Shown piece after piece: positions 48,470-60,600 of a stretch of DNA of 64,000 nucleotides. Below the pieces are notes generated by a model. It was not told the DNA's origin. It saw only the letters and a program-made list of their open reading frames with translations, and ran no database searches. The stretch's first letter is position 1. Each line of letters begins with the position of its first letter. This DNA is from Bugula neritina (taxonomy: Eukaryota > Bryozoa > Gymnolaemata > Cheilostomatida > Bugulidae): contig OZ037771.1 in assembly GCA_964035545.1 (NCBI GenBank), positions 12,840,980 through 12,904,979 of the forward strand, written 5' to 3'. Both the position numbers and the translations under genes were made by a program.

Positions 48470-51400
48470 TATAATATCCCGCTACCCGAACAGGACAAAG
48501 CGGAGATAGGTGAGAAAAAAATATATATATAGTATTATATAGTGATATATTACGCCTATAGTAAACTACATTATCTATATATGTATGGTAACTAACTTGA
48601 AAGCTTGGCAGCACTGGAAATTTTCAACCAAAACTCCAGATTTTGAAGAATTTGTTGATAAACATTTCTCAGTCTCATCTGTGAGAGGATAGTCGGACTG
48701 GGGCACCACTAGCTTGTTACTCTATATAACAATACAACATACATATATTACTAGCTTGTTACTCTATATGACAATATAACATACATATATTACTAGCTTG
48801 TTACTCTATATGACAATATAACATACATATATTACTAGCTTGTTACTCTATATGACAATATAACATACATCATATAAATATTACATAGTAAATACTAATA
48901 GAAAGAGAATAAACAACTCCTGATAATTTGATCAAAATAAAAGCAGTCACTACACTACTGTGTGTGTCAGTCATAGAGTAATATTATTCAGGCAGATTAT
49001 AAAGCTTGCTGCCGGTAAGCACAGGGCACCAAACAGTTGCTGCCGATTGCAACAGATAGCTGACTCAAGTCTATTTCACGGAATAAAAGCTCTATTATAA
49101 GTTTAACAAGAGAACCTTTTCATACACTGGGTTTTAACAGACGCCAAAAAGATAAATTTGCGGTTTGCAGGAACTTATGGTTGGGGTTTTATTTGATGCA
49201 ACTTTTCCAAACGTCGAATGAAAAATCCATTCACAGAATGCAAAGCTTGGAAACGCAGTGATGGTGAGATAGTACACTCATTTCTTTATCTAGAACACAG
49301 CGTCATCAAGCATACTGTTGCCGTGACAACACATAAACAACAGGCAGGAACTTACAGTTGTCAGCCAGTTTAACGAGGTGCATGTGTAGCCACCCTTGCA
49401 GCCTTTGTTAGTAGGATCACAGTCTATTATTTGCTGCACACTAAGAACTGGCGCTGAAGCATTGAACTTCTTAGCCGCAGCAGATTCGACGGTCTCCGTG
49501 ACAGCGAATGCCCTGAAAAGACGACTCAGCAATTTACCACTAGCAAGGAGTAGATAGTAGATGACTAGTGTAGGGGGTGAGAATGAGTACTAACAAGGAG
49601 TGGATAATAGAGAACAACTAGTGCGGGAGAGGGGGTGAAAATGAGCACTGCTTGATAAAGGAAATTATGAATTTGTTTGGTGTAAGCCAGAAAAAAGCTA
49701 TTCTTTGAATATAACGCATTTAGTCTTAATATAACATGTTAGGAGGTGCAGATGAAGCTGAACACGTGTATACAATCAATAACACTAAAATGCTAAATGT
49801 TATTGTAGAGAATATGGTACAGAACACAGGAGGTGTATAAGAGATCAAATATAGGGAGCAGCCATGGTCTAGAGGTTAGAGCGTTTGGCTTAGTAAACAC
49901 ATATTCATTGGTTTGAACTGCAGTTAAGGCAATTGGTGATGTTAGGAAGAGCATCCAGTCATATATTGCTCTTGTGACCCATATATACAAGTCATTAGGC
50001 CGCTTAAAAAACCTATCTGTAAGAGGTTCTCACAGGGATAGTGACTATAAACTTGTGTGACTTTTTATTAGGGGGGGATGGGAGTTGGTATAGATATTGA
50101 CTGTAGAATACAAAGTTACCAACTGTAATACATAACTTTACCAACGAATCATGACTTCTGACTTACCAACAGCCTCCACAGGACTTCTGGTCCCTTACCG
50201 GAGAAACGTACCCCTTTTCTCGCCTACAACAAGCAAATACAACAATGTCTAATCATTGCCTTCCACCACAAAACATAGTGAAATAAAAACTGGAAAATTA
50301 GAGATAAAGAGCAAAACATTTCAAACTCAGATACAGCATGTTGTCTTGCATAGAGGAAATTTCTCCCAGCACGTATAAATTCAGGGCATGCATTCAAACC
50401 CCATCAGACAGCATATAATTATCATTGTAGGGTAAGAATAGTAATTGATATAATATTGCATTTATTTTACAAATTTCAAACTTGCTGGAGTTTTGCAAAA
50501 TAAGTTATAGAACTACAGAGGCAAGGTATACGTTACAAAGGCAAGGCATACGTTACAGAGACAAGGCATACGTTACAAAGGCAGGGTATACACTACCAGT
50601 CCCATTTCTGTGGAAGATGTGACAGAGTAGATTGACACTGACTGTTAGGTGCTGACGGCTTATATGAGCTCAGATACCTGTCTGCAGTAAAAGTAAGAAA
50701 TTACTAATAATAACTAAATGACTATATTATCCAGTTGAGTAACTATATTAAACTATAGAATGCTTAACACTTGGGGATTTACAAAAGTAGCTAATAAACC
50801 ATTTTGGAAAAGAGAATGGCTAATCATTTGTGAATAGAGGGGTTTCAGACATCCCTCCAGAGGAATTTGTATTTTAAAGTTGTCTCCCCCTACAGGTATT
50901 AGGGGCAGTCTCAATGATATATAGAAGGCCCATAAAATAAGTAGAAATGTATGGTTTGAGTGAAGACTACTACTAGTATAAGTTTCATTTTTTCTGAGAT
51001 TAATATTTTGGCATAGGTACACATATGAGCAGTTTCAGAAATTTTTTAAAAAATTTTGTTAATGATAAATGGCACAAAAAGAAAACTTCAAAGCATATTT
51101 GTGGTTTTGGTTATTGAGCAAATCTGAAGCTGGCAGCTGTCATTATTATTTGCTTTGCTGACTGTAACCAGTCTGGTTAGAGCTGCTAACCTTTCAACTC
51201 TTAGAACAATAATAACATGCTCGTACACTATATAGCTGCACTAGTGGGCTCTGTCTTACTGAACTCCAAATGCTCCAAATTATGGGTTGGAACACATGCC
51301 TGTACGTTTATGAAGGCACTGGCTCATTTGTATTAACATGTTCACGTACTTACACACCTATACTATGAAAATAACTAAGCCACCCTACTATCTAATATTT

Positions 51401-54400
51401 CTATAATATATCAAAAAAATTATTATAAATATAAAGATATGTATTAAAATAGATAGATTAAGTTTGTAATTTCAAACAACATCTTATCTAAAAATGCCAA
51501 ACACTGTATAACTATATATATTTTTTAAAAGCATTTGTTTACATGGCATGCCTGCAAGTCAATGAAAATATTTAGAGAACAGTAAAAAGAAGCATATAAA
51601 TTTCAGAATAGTTTCTTCTTTTCTGAGATAAATATTTTGAAAATGTCCCACCATTCAACATTTATATTAAGTCTGTAAAAAAAAATTTCACAGTGTATTT
51701 TCAATAAATAACTATTCTTGCAAGCTGTTTGTATACCAACATTCCTAATAAAGAAATGTTTTTGGAGCATTGTAAATTGTATACTGCTGCATTGCAGAAA
51801 AAAATCATCAAAAAAAGCACTTTTCAGCCAAAGCAACTTATTTTGTTTTCAAAAAAAAAGTTGAAATGTACATTTAGTACCAGCTGTAAAGTATAGAAAG
51901 AACGAACTATGTCATAATGACTGCATTCTTATGACACTAATAAAATTAAGATTGGCTTTACTCCATACGGATCTTGCTCAAAGGTGGAGTTCTAAATAAT
52001 GCTACTAAGTTTCACTAAATTCCCAGATAATACTTTTTATATCAAATCATTTGGCTTTACTGATTTGGCTATATTATGTACATTTTGTACTTATTTATCT
52101 CTAGGTCAATTTTCAGCCATATATTTGACGGCATTGCTATACTTCCTTTGTGCCAGCATTCTTTCCTTTATATCTTTTCTGTGGTTTCTAATAATTTTCA
52201 GTGGTATGTCACTGTATGTAAACTATGTGAACCATCAGGCTATCTCTTATACAATGCATGCTGCTATAAGAATAACAGCAGCTGTTTTGTATTCAATCAA
52301 CCTCGTTGCAAGAATTTTGTTTGCTTGAAGCTCTCTGTTGAGTAGCTGTCTCTCTATATTACATAACTGCTTATTCAAGAAAGTGCACGATGAGAACTGT
52401 CCAACTTTAGCTGTCTAACTTAAATTACATTATATAGGATTACATCACTACATAATAAGCTGATTAAACAACACATATAAATCGGCCAAAAACACCACAC
52501 ACTTGACTAGCTCTAGTTTGACTCATTTATATTTTGAGTTTTTCACATTACTTGAACATGCTTTAGCCAATTTGTTGCATTATTTTTCATCCATACATGT
52601 AATACAAAGATTTAGTATATTATTTTTTAGGTTTGGATTGTCTAATAGGCAGGTATCGCAGATATTTAATCAGACTGTGAAGTTGCTTAGAGAAGCTCTA
52701 AATCCAATGATAGTATTTTATCAACACAAGGAGGTTAATAAAACAATTCCACTTCAATGAACTTTGACCTAGTTAACTAGACCACTGTAAAATGGCATGC
52801 CAGAACAAACACAAACCAGCTTGCAAGAATAATTACTTATTGAAAATACACTGTGAAAAATTCTTTTACAGACTTAATTTAAATGTTGAATTGTGGGACA
52901 TTTCCAAAATATTTATCTCAGAAAAGAAGAAACTATTCTGAAATTTATATGCTTCTTTTTACTGTTCTCTAAATATTTTCATTGACTTGCAGGCATGCCA
53001 TGTAAACAAATGCTTTTAAAAAATATATATAGTTATACAGTGTTTGGCATTTTTAGATAAGATGTTGTTTGAAATTACAAACTTAATCTATCTATTTTAA
53101 TACATATCTTTATATTTATAATAATTTTTTTGATATATTATAGAAATATTAGATAGTAGGGTGGCTTAGTTATTTTCATAGTATAGGTGTGTAAGTACGT
53201 GAACATGTTAATACAAATGAGCCAGTGCCTTCATAAACGTACAGGCATGTGTTCCAACCCATAATTTGGAGCATTTGGAGTTCAGTAAGACAGAGCCCAC
53301 TAGTGCAGCTATATAGTGTACGAGCATGTTATTATTGTTCTAAGAGTTGAAAGGTTAGCAGCTCTAACCAGACTGGTTACAGTCAGCAAAGCAAATAATA
53401 ATGACAGCTGCCAGCTTCAGATTTGCTCAATAACCAAAACCACAAATATGCTTTGAAGTTTTCTTTTTGTGCCATTTATCATTAACAAAATTTTTTAAAA
53501 AATTTCTGAAACTGCTCATATGTGTACCTATGCCAAAATATTAATCTCAGAAAAAATGAAACTTATACTAGTAGTAGTCTTCACTCAAACCATACATTTC
53601 TACTTATTTTATGGGCCTTCTATATATCATTGAGACTGCCCCTAATACCTGTAGGGGGAGACAACTTTAAAATACAAATTCCTCTGGAGGGATGTCTGAA
53701 ACCCCTCTATTATACAACAAACCAAATAGTAATATATTAAAATATATTTTATAATAATAATATTAAATAACAATAAATATATTAAAATAGTTTATATTGC
53801 ACATTGTAGAAGCTTTTACAGTTATATTAAAATGTCAAGATGAATAATTATATAAAGTATTTTTGGTGAAAATTAATAGAAAAACATATTCCATTTTTCT
53901 AAATTTAAGCATATCCTGTTACAATATCTAGCGCTATTAATAGAATAAATGAACAGGAAACTGTTGGCCATAAAAGACATTGTCAAATCAATGCTGAGTA
54001 AATACAATACAACAATGGCTTTTATAAATTCCTAATACAGCATAAATATGCAGTACATCATTACAATATAACTTATGCTACAATGCAAAACTAATAACTT
54101 CGCCTGCTCTTTTGTGTAGAAGGAAGTACTATGAATTATATGTATAGTTACAAGGTGAAACAGTTGAGGAGTCAGTGTCTATATACTGTAAGATAAGAAT
54201 ATTGTCCATAGTTGTTTCAACATACCAATAAACTCCTCCTTAGACAAATTGTAAATATGACTAGTTGGCCGCGTAGAAGGAAATAAAACTTTCCCATTAC
54301 CTCCGATAATCACCTGAAACATATAACAATTTACACAATAAACAATTGTTGAAAATTAAATCAAAACTAAACGACAAATAATTAAAATTTTCAATAAGTA

Positions 54401-54838
54401 TATCAAAACTTTTAATGAATTAACAATATACACAGTTATACATGTATTATAACTGTGCACACAGGCACTCACACATATACACATTATACACACATGTAAT
54501 ATATATATATTTGTATTATTGTAAACCAAATAATATGCTAAGGATAAATTATTCATCGCTCATAAATTTTATGATAAGTCAATTTAAAAGATGTGGAGCT
54601 TTGATTCTTAACTTAAAATAACCGATTTTCATTTAAAATTGTCAAAGCTAGCGTAGGTACAGACCCAAGGTTCAAATTTCTGAGAAACAATGATTTAAAT
54701 AAATGATCTTCTTGGTTTCTATTTTATACACTGCTGTGGTTGTGGCAACAAAACAATTGATAAATCTAAATTATAACAACTTTTTGCACTTACTTTGAAA
54801 AACTGAAAAATTATGAGAAGGAGAAAAGCTCTCATCAT
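46730..54838 (-). CDS. papain-family (C1A) cysteine protease, secreted or lysosomal
   Basis: A cathepsin L-like endopeptidase of the secretory/lysosomal route. Nine exons: 54794-54838, 54226-54313, 50597-50681, 50167-50223, 49356-49512, 48597-48712, 47523-47680, 47141-47233, 46730-46779 (849 nt, 282 residues, phases all fit). The first exon is a signal peptide ([14 protein letters not shown]). The prodomain is short, about 50 residues, and keeps only the NLSKEEF part of the I29 inhibitor. The mature chain should begin near LPQKWDWREKG. The active-site Cys is in SCGGCWAFAV, the His in [12 protein letters not shown], and the Asn in [22 protein letters not shown] is also typical. Family members are usually about 330 residues, so either the prodomain is reduced or one prodomain exon was missed in the 3.5-kb intron that holds the inverted-repeat element or in the neighbouring intron. 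Confidence 0.9.
46887..46903. repeat. poly-G run
   Basis: A run of about 16 Gs inside the last protease intron. A similar poly-C run of about 14 lies at 43761-43774 in the LTR-like copy 1. Confidence 0.85.
47780..47822. repeat. short perfect palindrome
   Basis: ATATACAGTCATAAT and ATTATGACTGTATAT pair around a 4-nt centre (ATCA type) in a protease intron. Confidence 0.85.
48356..48470. repeat. (AT)n microsatellite
   Basis: Two AT runs separated by ATTACTATATA, itself present at both sides as TAGTAATTATAT, so the whole block is partly self-complementary. Confidence 0.95.
48711..48880. repeat. 42-bp tandem repeat carrying a protease splice acceptor
   Basis: Four units start with AGCTTGTTACTCTATAT at 48711, 48753, 48795 and 48837. 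On the coding strand each reads ATAGAGTAACAAGCTAGT, which is the acceptor and first exon bases of the exon at 48597-48712. Confidence 0.9.
49856..50061 (+). mobile_element. tRNA-derived SINE, copy 2
   Basis: Same layout as the copy at 4982: A-box-like CATGGTCTAGAGGTTAGAGC, a degraded B box TGGTTTGAACTGC, body GATGTTAGGAAGAGCATCCA, tail GACTATAAACTTGTG. It lies in a protease intron. Confidence 0.85.
50516..50596. repeat. 20-bp tandem repeat at a protease splice donor
   Basis: Four units of GGCAAGGTATACGTTACAAA type. The last merges into GGTATACACTAC, which on the coding strand is the donor (GTAGTGTATACC) of the exon at 50597-50681; the other units read GTAACGTATRCC. Confidence 0.8.
50833..53711. 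mobile_element. DNA transposon with about 0.9-kb inverted repeats and decayed transposase
   Basis: The left arm (50833 to about 51735) and right arm (about 52815 to 53711) are inverted copies, looking essentially identical for the outer ~790 bp and diverging only near the centre. Both tips read AATAGAGGGGTTTCAGAC. The ~1.1-kb centre has plus-strand frames at 51999-52328 and 52503-52760. The second contains [13 protein letters not shown] (helix-turn-helix-like) and [16 protein letters not shown], resembling LIVFPTREKLNIPL in the transposase fragment at 993-1250. No clear target-site duplication. It lies in an intron of the cysteine protease gene. Confidence 0.75.
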
Positions 54839-55786
54839 ACTTCTTAGTCAACGAACTTTAAACAATGACTGGACTTATTAAAGATTTCAAAATATCAGGA
54901 ATGAAGCTTGAACTTGTTCTGGTAACCTAAAAATTGTATAATTATGATTTAATTATTAAGACCCACCATCTAAAACTTAAATAATTACAGTCGCTATTAA
55001 GAATTGAATTCAGTTTAACTGAGTATTGCATCGCTGGTGTTACAGTCTACATTTGATGGAAGTCATCTCTACATAGAAGTTATAAGAGTCAAGTCAAGAC
55101 ACTAACTAAACCTACAGAGCTTCAAGTAATGGCAAACAATGACTTGAGTTGAATTAAGTTGCAAATTGTTGATCAAATTAATATACACATCAAATGCTTA
55201 TTTAAAAATGATTAGTGCACATTAACAAAAATAATTTGGTGATTACTACAATTTAGCTAGACATAAAAATAAGTTGTAAAATTTAGTTTTAGCTGATAGT
55301 GTTAGCTCTATCTAATAGCTTTACTTTTTATTTTAGCTTTAGGTTAGATTATTTTTAATTTGCTGTTTAGTCAAGTTGGACAAAAAAAAATTAGTGAAAT
55401 GGCTGAGGGCAAACTTAGAATAACAGGTTTGCTTTTTTAAAGACATAGAAAAAATTTTTATGAACTGAAAGATGTTGCATGAAGTAAATTAATTACATAA
55501 TAATACTCAAACATATATCACTTGTATCTAATATAATTTATACTCATAGTCATTAGCTTCCTACCTTATCAGCAGGTTTTGTTCATGAAATGCAGTGCTA
55601 AATTTAAATAAATCAATCTCCCACCTATCAAAATGTCACTGTCAGTGTGGTAAATGATGTATACTTATAGTACAACAATATTTATTTTAAGTAAAATATA
55701 CACGATACTAAATAAGATACAACTAATACTAGATATCAACATCAATATGATACAACTAGCATCATATTCATATTAATATTGGAAAA

Positions 55787-56267
55787 TGTAATGGTCAGTG
55801 GAAGTATACTCTCAAGTGTCCCCTGGTAAACATAATGCAATAGATTATGGTCAAAAACGGCAACTCCAAGTCATGCCGTCTTTACATGCGGTGCCCGCTA
55901 ATACATGCGGCGGCACCGCCAATAAATGCGCCAATAACTGCGGACAATACTACGGAAATCTGTGTCGACTAATCAGGGTCGACCACTCATTTATAAGCAA
56001 CGCCTTTCAGCGCCCACGGTCAGTCTTGGACAGTACTAGTAACTATCAGGATAACTATATGTAATCGCTTTGACCCTTGTATATTTTTCTCATTTATGTA
56101 TCATACTTTTACTCGTGTGAAATTGACTAAATACAATCCTCTCGCTTCTATGATCAACTTGTTCGATTCTTCACATAACCCTACAGTGAATATGCAGTAA
56201 TTACTAGCACACAATAACACCTAATCTAGTAGTAGTAGTAGTAGTAGTAGTGCACGAAACTACAACA
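55787..56267 (+). mobile_element. probable solo LTR, copy 2
   Basis: It runs TGTAATGG...ACTACAACA like the copy at 43740 and keeps the same internal order: GGTCAAAAACGGCAACTCCA, ATGCGGTGCCC, ATTTATAAGCAACGCC, GTCTTGGACAGTA, CAATAACACC. It is longer because of an inserted AGT run near the 3' end. No matching flanking duplication was seen, so this copy is older or rearranged. Confidence 0.7.
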
Positions 56268-56734
56268 ATAATTGATATTTACTTTCAGTATTAATTTAGA
56301 TGTGTTACTACATACTAGTATCAAGTATTAACTAGCTTATACTTATAGTATTAGTTAATTATTAATTTATTTGTAATTTTAATTTCTGCCAACTGCGACA
56401 TTGACACTAAATTGCTAACTCAGTAACTGACTTGCTAACTTAGTCTCAGTCTGAGTCTCAGACTGAGTGACTGAGACTCATTCTTAAGTCAAAAGGCCAA
56501 TATCAATATGAATAGGTAATAAGTAACATATTTATAAGATAGATAGCTATAAATATGCTACAGCTATACAATTTAAGTCTATGAAAATCATCATCATTAC
56601 TATTAGTATTATAAATGCTAACACCATAATAACAAATGACACTCATTACGATAAACTTGAAATGATCAATGGATGATCAATTGGTCGCCTCTCTACCAAA
56701 GTACAAACGGCAAACGGCTGACTCGCTAGAAACT

Positions 56735-56744
56735 GGAAATTCCC
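56735..56744. promoter_or_regulatory. kappaB-like site upstream of RLR2
   Basis: GGAAATTCCC, about 950 bp upstream of the RLR2 start codon and close to a CACGTG E-box. The motif fits Rel-family binding; activity is inferred only. Confidence 0.3.
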
Positions 56745-56984
56745 CCTTATATTGGTCACGTGACGTGTCTCTAACCGCAAAAAGTATCAACAATAATATC
56801 GGCGTAAAGTCAGTTAGATTCTTGCCACAGTTGAAACAAGATATGACATTGTGTGTGTGTGTGTGTGTTACACTTACAGGTATCAACGTTTTATCAATAG
56901 TCAACCAACAGCTTCTTTAGTTACTAGATTGAAGAATAGAAAGTTTATTGGATTAGAATTCAGTTTGGTAGAGTGCTACATTAC

Positions 56985-57023
56985 TAGTAGTAGTACTAGT
57001 AGTAGTAGTAGTAGTAGTAATAC

Positions 57024-57085
<62 letters not shown>

Positions 57086-57159
57086 CTAGTAGTAGTAGTA
57101 GTAGCAGTGGCAGCGGCAGCGGTAGTAGTAGTAGTAGTAGTGGTAGTAGTAGCAGCAGC

Positions 57160-57197
<38 letters not shown>

Positions 57198-57330
57198 CAG
57201 TAGTAGCAGTAGTAGTAGTAGTAGTAGCAGTAGTAGCAGTAGTAGTAGCAGTAGTAGTAGCAGTAGTAGTAGTAGCAGTAGTAGTAGCAGTAGTAGTAGT
57301 AGCAGTAGCAGTAGTACTGTAATTACATTT
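56985..57330. repeat. AGT/AGC trinucleotide array upstream of RLR2
   Basis: About 345 bp of AGT and AGC triplets with GGC variants, continuing as ACT-rich sequence to about 57540. It ends about 360 bp before the RLR2 start codon. Confidence 0.95.
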
Positions 57331-57690
57331 AGTTTTACTACTAGTACTAGGTCTAGTAGTAGTACTAACTGTCTAATGCTAGTACTATACACTTCGAATA
57401 CAACTACTACTAATACTACTAGTACTAGTAGTACTACTAAAGGAACTACTGCATCACTACCACACTCACCATTACTATAATTGCACCCACTACTATTTAC
57501 TCTTACTACTGTTTTACTACTACTACTACTACTAGTACTACACTCACCACTACAAGTACACCCACTACCGTCACGTGTACTACACTCACAGGTATATGCA
57601 TAACTTCTCTTACATAGAGCTGAAAGTATCAACTGCTATGAACTTAAACTTGAGGGGAGAAAACACTAGGATATCAAGAGCTTGAGTGTA

Positions 57691-60600
57691 ATGGAAGATA
57701 CTGATGACAATGAGCATAGCTTGGGCAAGATCCTTGAAACTTCTTTAGTTCTTCCAAGTGAATCAAGTAAGTTGAACTTAAAAAGTAAGCTTGTTCCAAG
57801 CTCTCATTTCAATAGTTTTTAGTTTTTTAATCCATCAATATGTGGACAGGCAACTCCTAAATTATAAATATTTTTTTCAGAATAGCTTGTGTTCCTCATT
57901 GCTACCATTTTTCAAATTATCATTATATCAATTTTATAGATTCAACATTTACGAAGCAACCTGCAAGTGAAACACCAAGGCAGTCTCTGGAACTTCTTGG
58001 ACCTGACTTCATAAAAAGTATGTCACCCTGTTATCTTTTCCAAGATAGTATTATGGTGGGCTCTAATGCTTGCAATTATTATTCCAGTGTTTAATTATTA
58101 AATGGTCATAATAACGCCGGCTTTTATAGAAGAAATGATAATCATATATTTAAGTAATTATACAAGGAAAAAGGGTTGCATTTCGCTACCCTGAACTAAA
58201 AACAACATAAGTCACATTGTACACATCTAGATTCTAGTACAGCTAAACTCTAACTTGATAGTCCCGAAGCTCTCTGCTTCACAGGGGGGCAATCACGTGA
58301 TACAACGTGATTGGATACTTTCCATAGTCTGTCACGCCTTGAGATACCACTACAAAGTGTAATCTGTGCTGCAACTGCACCTACACTATCCATTACACCG
58401 ACTACTAGATTGTGTTGAGAAATCAACTCCTTTGCTCTGTTGTTCTTGTAGTTGTTAATACAACTTGCTCTTAAATTTAGAGATGGTGGTTTTGCTTAGT
58501 TTAAGTTTCTAATCTTCAGTTTTACATTTATAGAATGAAAGTTTAATATTTTTAGTTTAAAATTAGACAAACTGTTGACTAGAATTAGTGCTAAATCTGT
58601 AACTTTGCTTCTTCCTTATAATGTGTCCCACCCAGCGAATTGTTTTATTTTTACAATCATCATTTCAGTGTATACAAGTGTGTAATATAGCACTGTGCTA
58701 GGGAACTGGAAATTCCATCTAGGGAATTTCATAAGGCTGGAATTTCCGACTGCGGTGCTATCAAATGACTCACCAAAATGAAAGTTACTTACTTACCAGA
58801 TACAGCCTAGTAAAAGGCATTGTTAAAGTCAAGATATGGCTGGATATTTGAGAAACTGAAAATAACAAGTTTATTTAAACCACTTTTATGCAATAAGCTG
58901 TCAAAAGTTACTATATATGCTGAATAGTATGAGAATGGAAAATTCCCATCAATTAGAAATTAATAGACTGCTGGAATTTCCATGTAATCAGCTACAAAGC
59001 CTGCTGCAAAGTGAATTTTGAGACTCTGCATGTGATTATTTGTTCAGCTGATTATTTCTGCTAATATGTCTCACCTCCTTTACTTTAATTTCTAGCAAAG
59101 TAATTCTGCCCTTAACTCTACAACATGACTTTACTATTAGTATGATGTGATATTAAGAGTTATTTGAGTGGACATGTCAAGGATTGTCAAACATAAACTA
59201 AGTGGATTTATGCTCTCATTTTACAATCTATTGCAGCTCACTGAGCAAATGTTCAACGTAAAAATATATGCTTAAAATATAAATTTCGTGATATTATGAA
59301 AACTAAAGAATTGATGAACTGTATTAAAGACTTATTATATAATAGTAGGTGTTCCTAGTAGGCTAATTTATTGCAGGCAATGGGGAGCCAGTATATCAAG
59401 ACTATTCGGCCCCTACAGGAAGTTATGGCAAGCAGGCAGAACCTAATTCTGAAGTCAATGAGTCCTTTGCAGAACCTAGATCTGGTATAGAAATCAGCAA
59501 ACTGCTAGGATCAGAGGCTAAAGGTGAACTGCTTATGCAATGCAATATGCGGTGGTTAGAGATGTCACGATACTCAATGATTTAAGATACAAAAGCGAAG
59601 TGTTAGGGAGTTTCAAGTATTGTATTAGCATCAAGTGGTTAACAAACGTCAGTATCATCACATCTCTAGCAGTGGCACAAGTCTCTTTAAACTCACGCAA
59701 GTTTACAGTCACTATCCCTGTGAGAAACCCTCATGAAAAGGGTTTTTTAAAGCAGTTTAAGAATTTATTCATATGTGGCACAGGAGCAATTATAACTGGA
59801 TGCTCTTCCTAACATCACTAATGGCCTTTACTGGGTTTGAACTTATGACTTCGTGTTCACATAGCCATAGCACAAGTATTTTTAAAGTATACAAAATTCT
59901 GTTCCAAATTACTTAATAAATTTTATGAAAACTTTTCTATTCAAGAGAATATTAGATGATTTCCTGCAGTCTGAAAAAGACTCTGTTGGTTTTGTTGTAG
60001 AGCTCATTAGCAGCCAGCCACCTAGATATAGCAGGGAGGATATTGTGGCTCTCAGAGATACTCCAGCCATCTTTCAATTGTGGAATTTAAATTACAAGGA
60101 ACTTATTGCATCGGAGTTCTCTCAAATCTTTGTTGGAAATGGTATTACATCTGATTTCTTAAAACCTCTTGAAAGTAGCATTTTACGCTAAAAACTTGAA
60201 AAATTTATTGTTTCTTTGATTACAAAACTACAATGTAATAGTCACAAAAGGTGAAGGCCATTTTTCCACATAATAAAGTTAACACTGTACTTCTGCTAGG
60301 ATTTACTTTTGTGTGTGCTGTAGTCACGTGATGTGTGTGCTGTGCATACTTTTGCTATAGTACAGAACTTTGCATTACTCTCTTCTAGTCATTGATTTGG
60401 CGAATGAAGAAGAAGGTGACAACTCCAACTTCTTTCTTCGTCCGTATCAAGAAGAGATAGTGAAGAGATCATTGGCCGGAGAGAATGACATCATTCTACT
60501 TCCTACCGGCACCGGAAAGACACTCGTGGCCATCAAGGTCATTATTCAGCATATTCAGAATAGATTGAAGAACGGTGAGCTTCCACGTCCATGATTTGTG

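Larger units (their letters stand above)
54839..57690. other. divergent intergenic region between protease and RLR2
   Basis: About 2.9 kb with no supportable exon. It must hold the protease and RLR2 promoters, and contains the second LTR copy, a kappaB-like site, a CACGTG E-box at about 56758-56763 and a long trinucleotide array. TCAGTCTGAGTCTCAGACTGA at 56449-56469 is a further palindrome. Confidence 0.5.

Noticed and set aside
51999-52328. Small multi-pass membrane protein
   Set aside because: The hydrophobic frame lies in the loop of the inverted-repeat element and shows faint similarity to a decayed transposase N-terminus; AT-rich DNA often encodes such hydrophobic frames.
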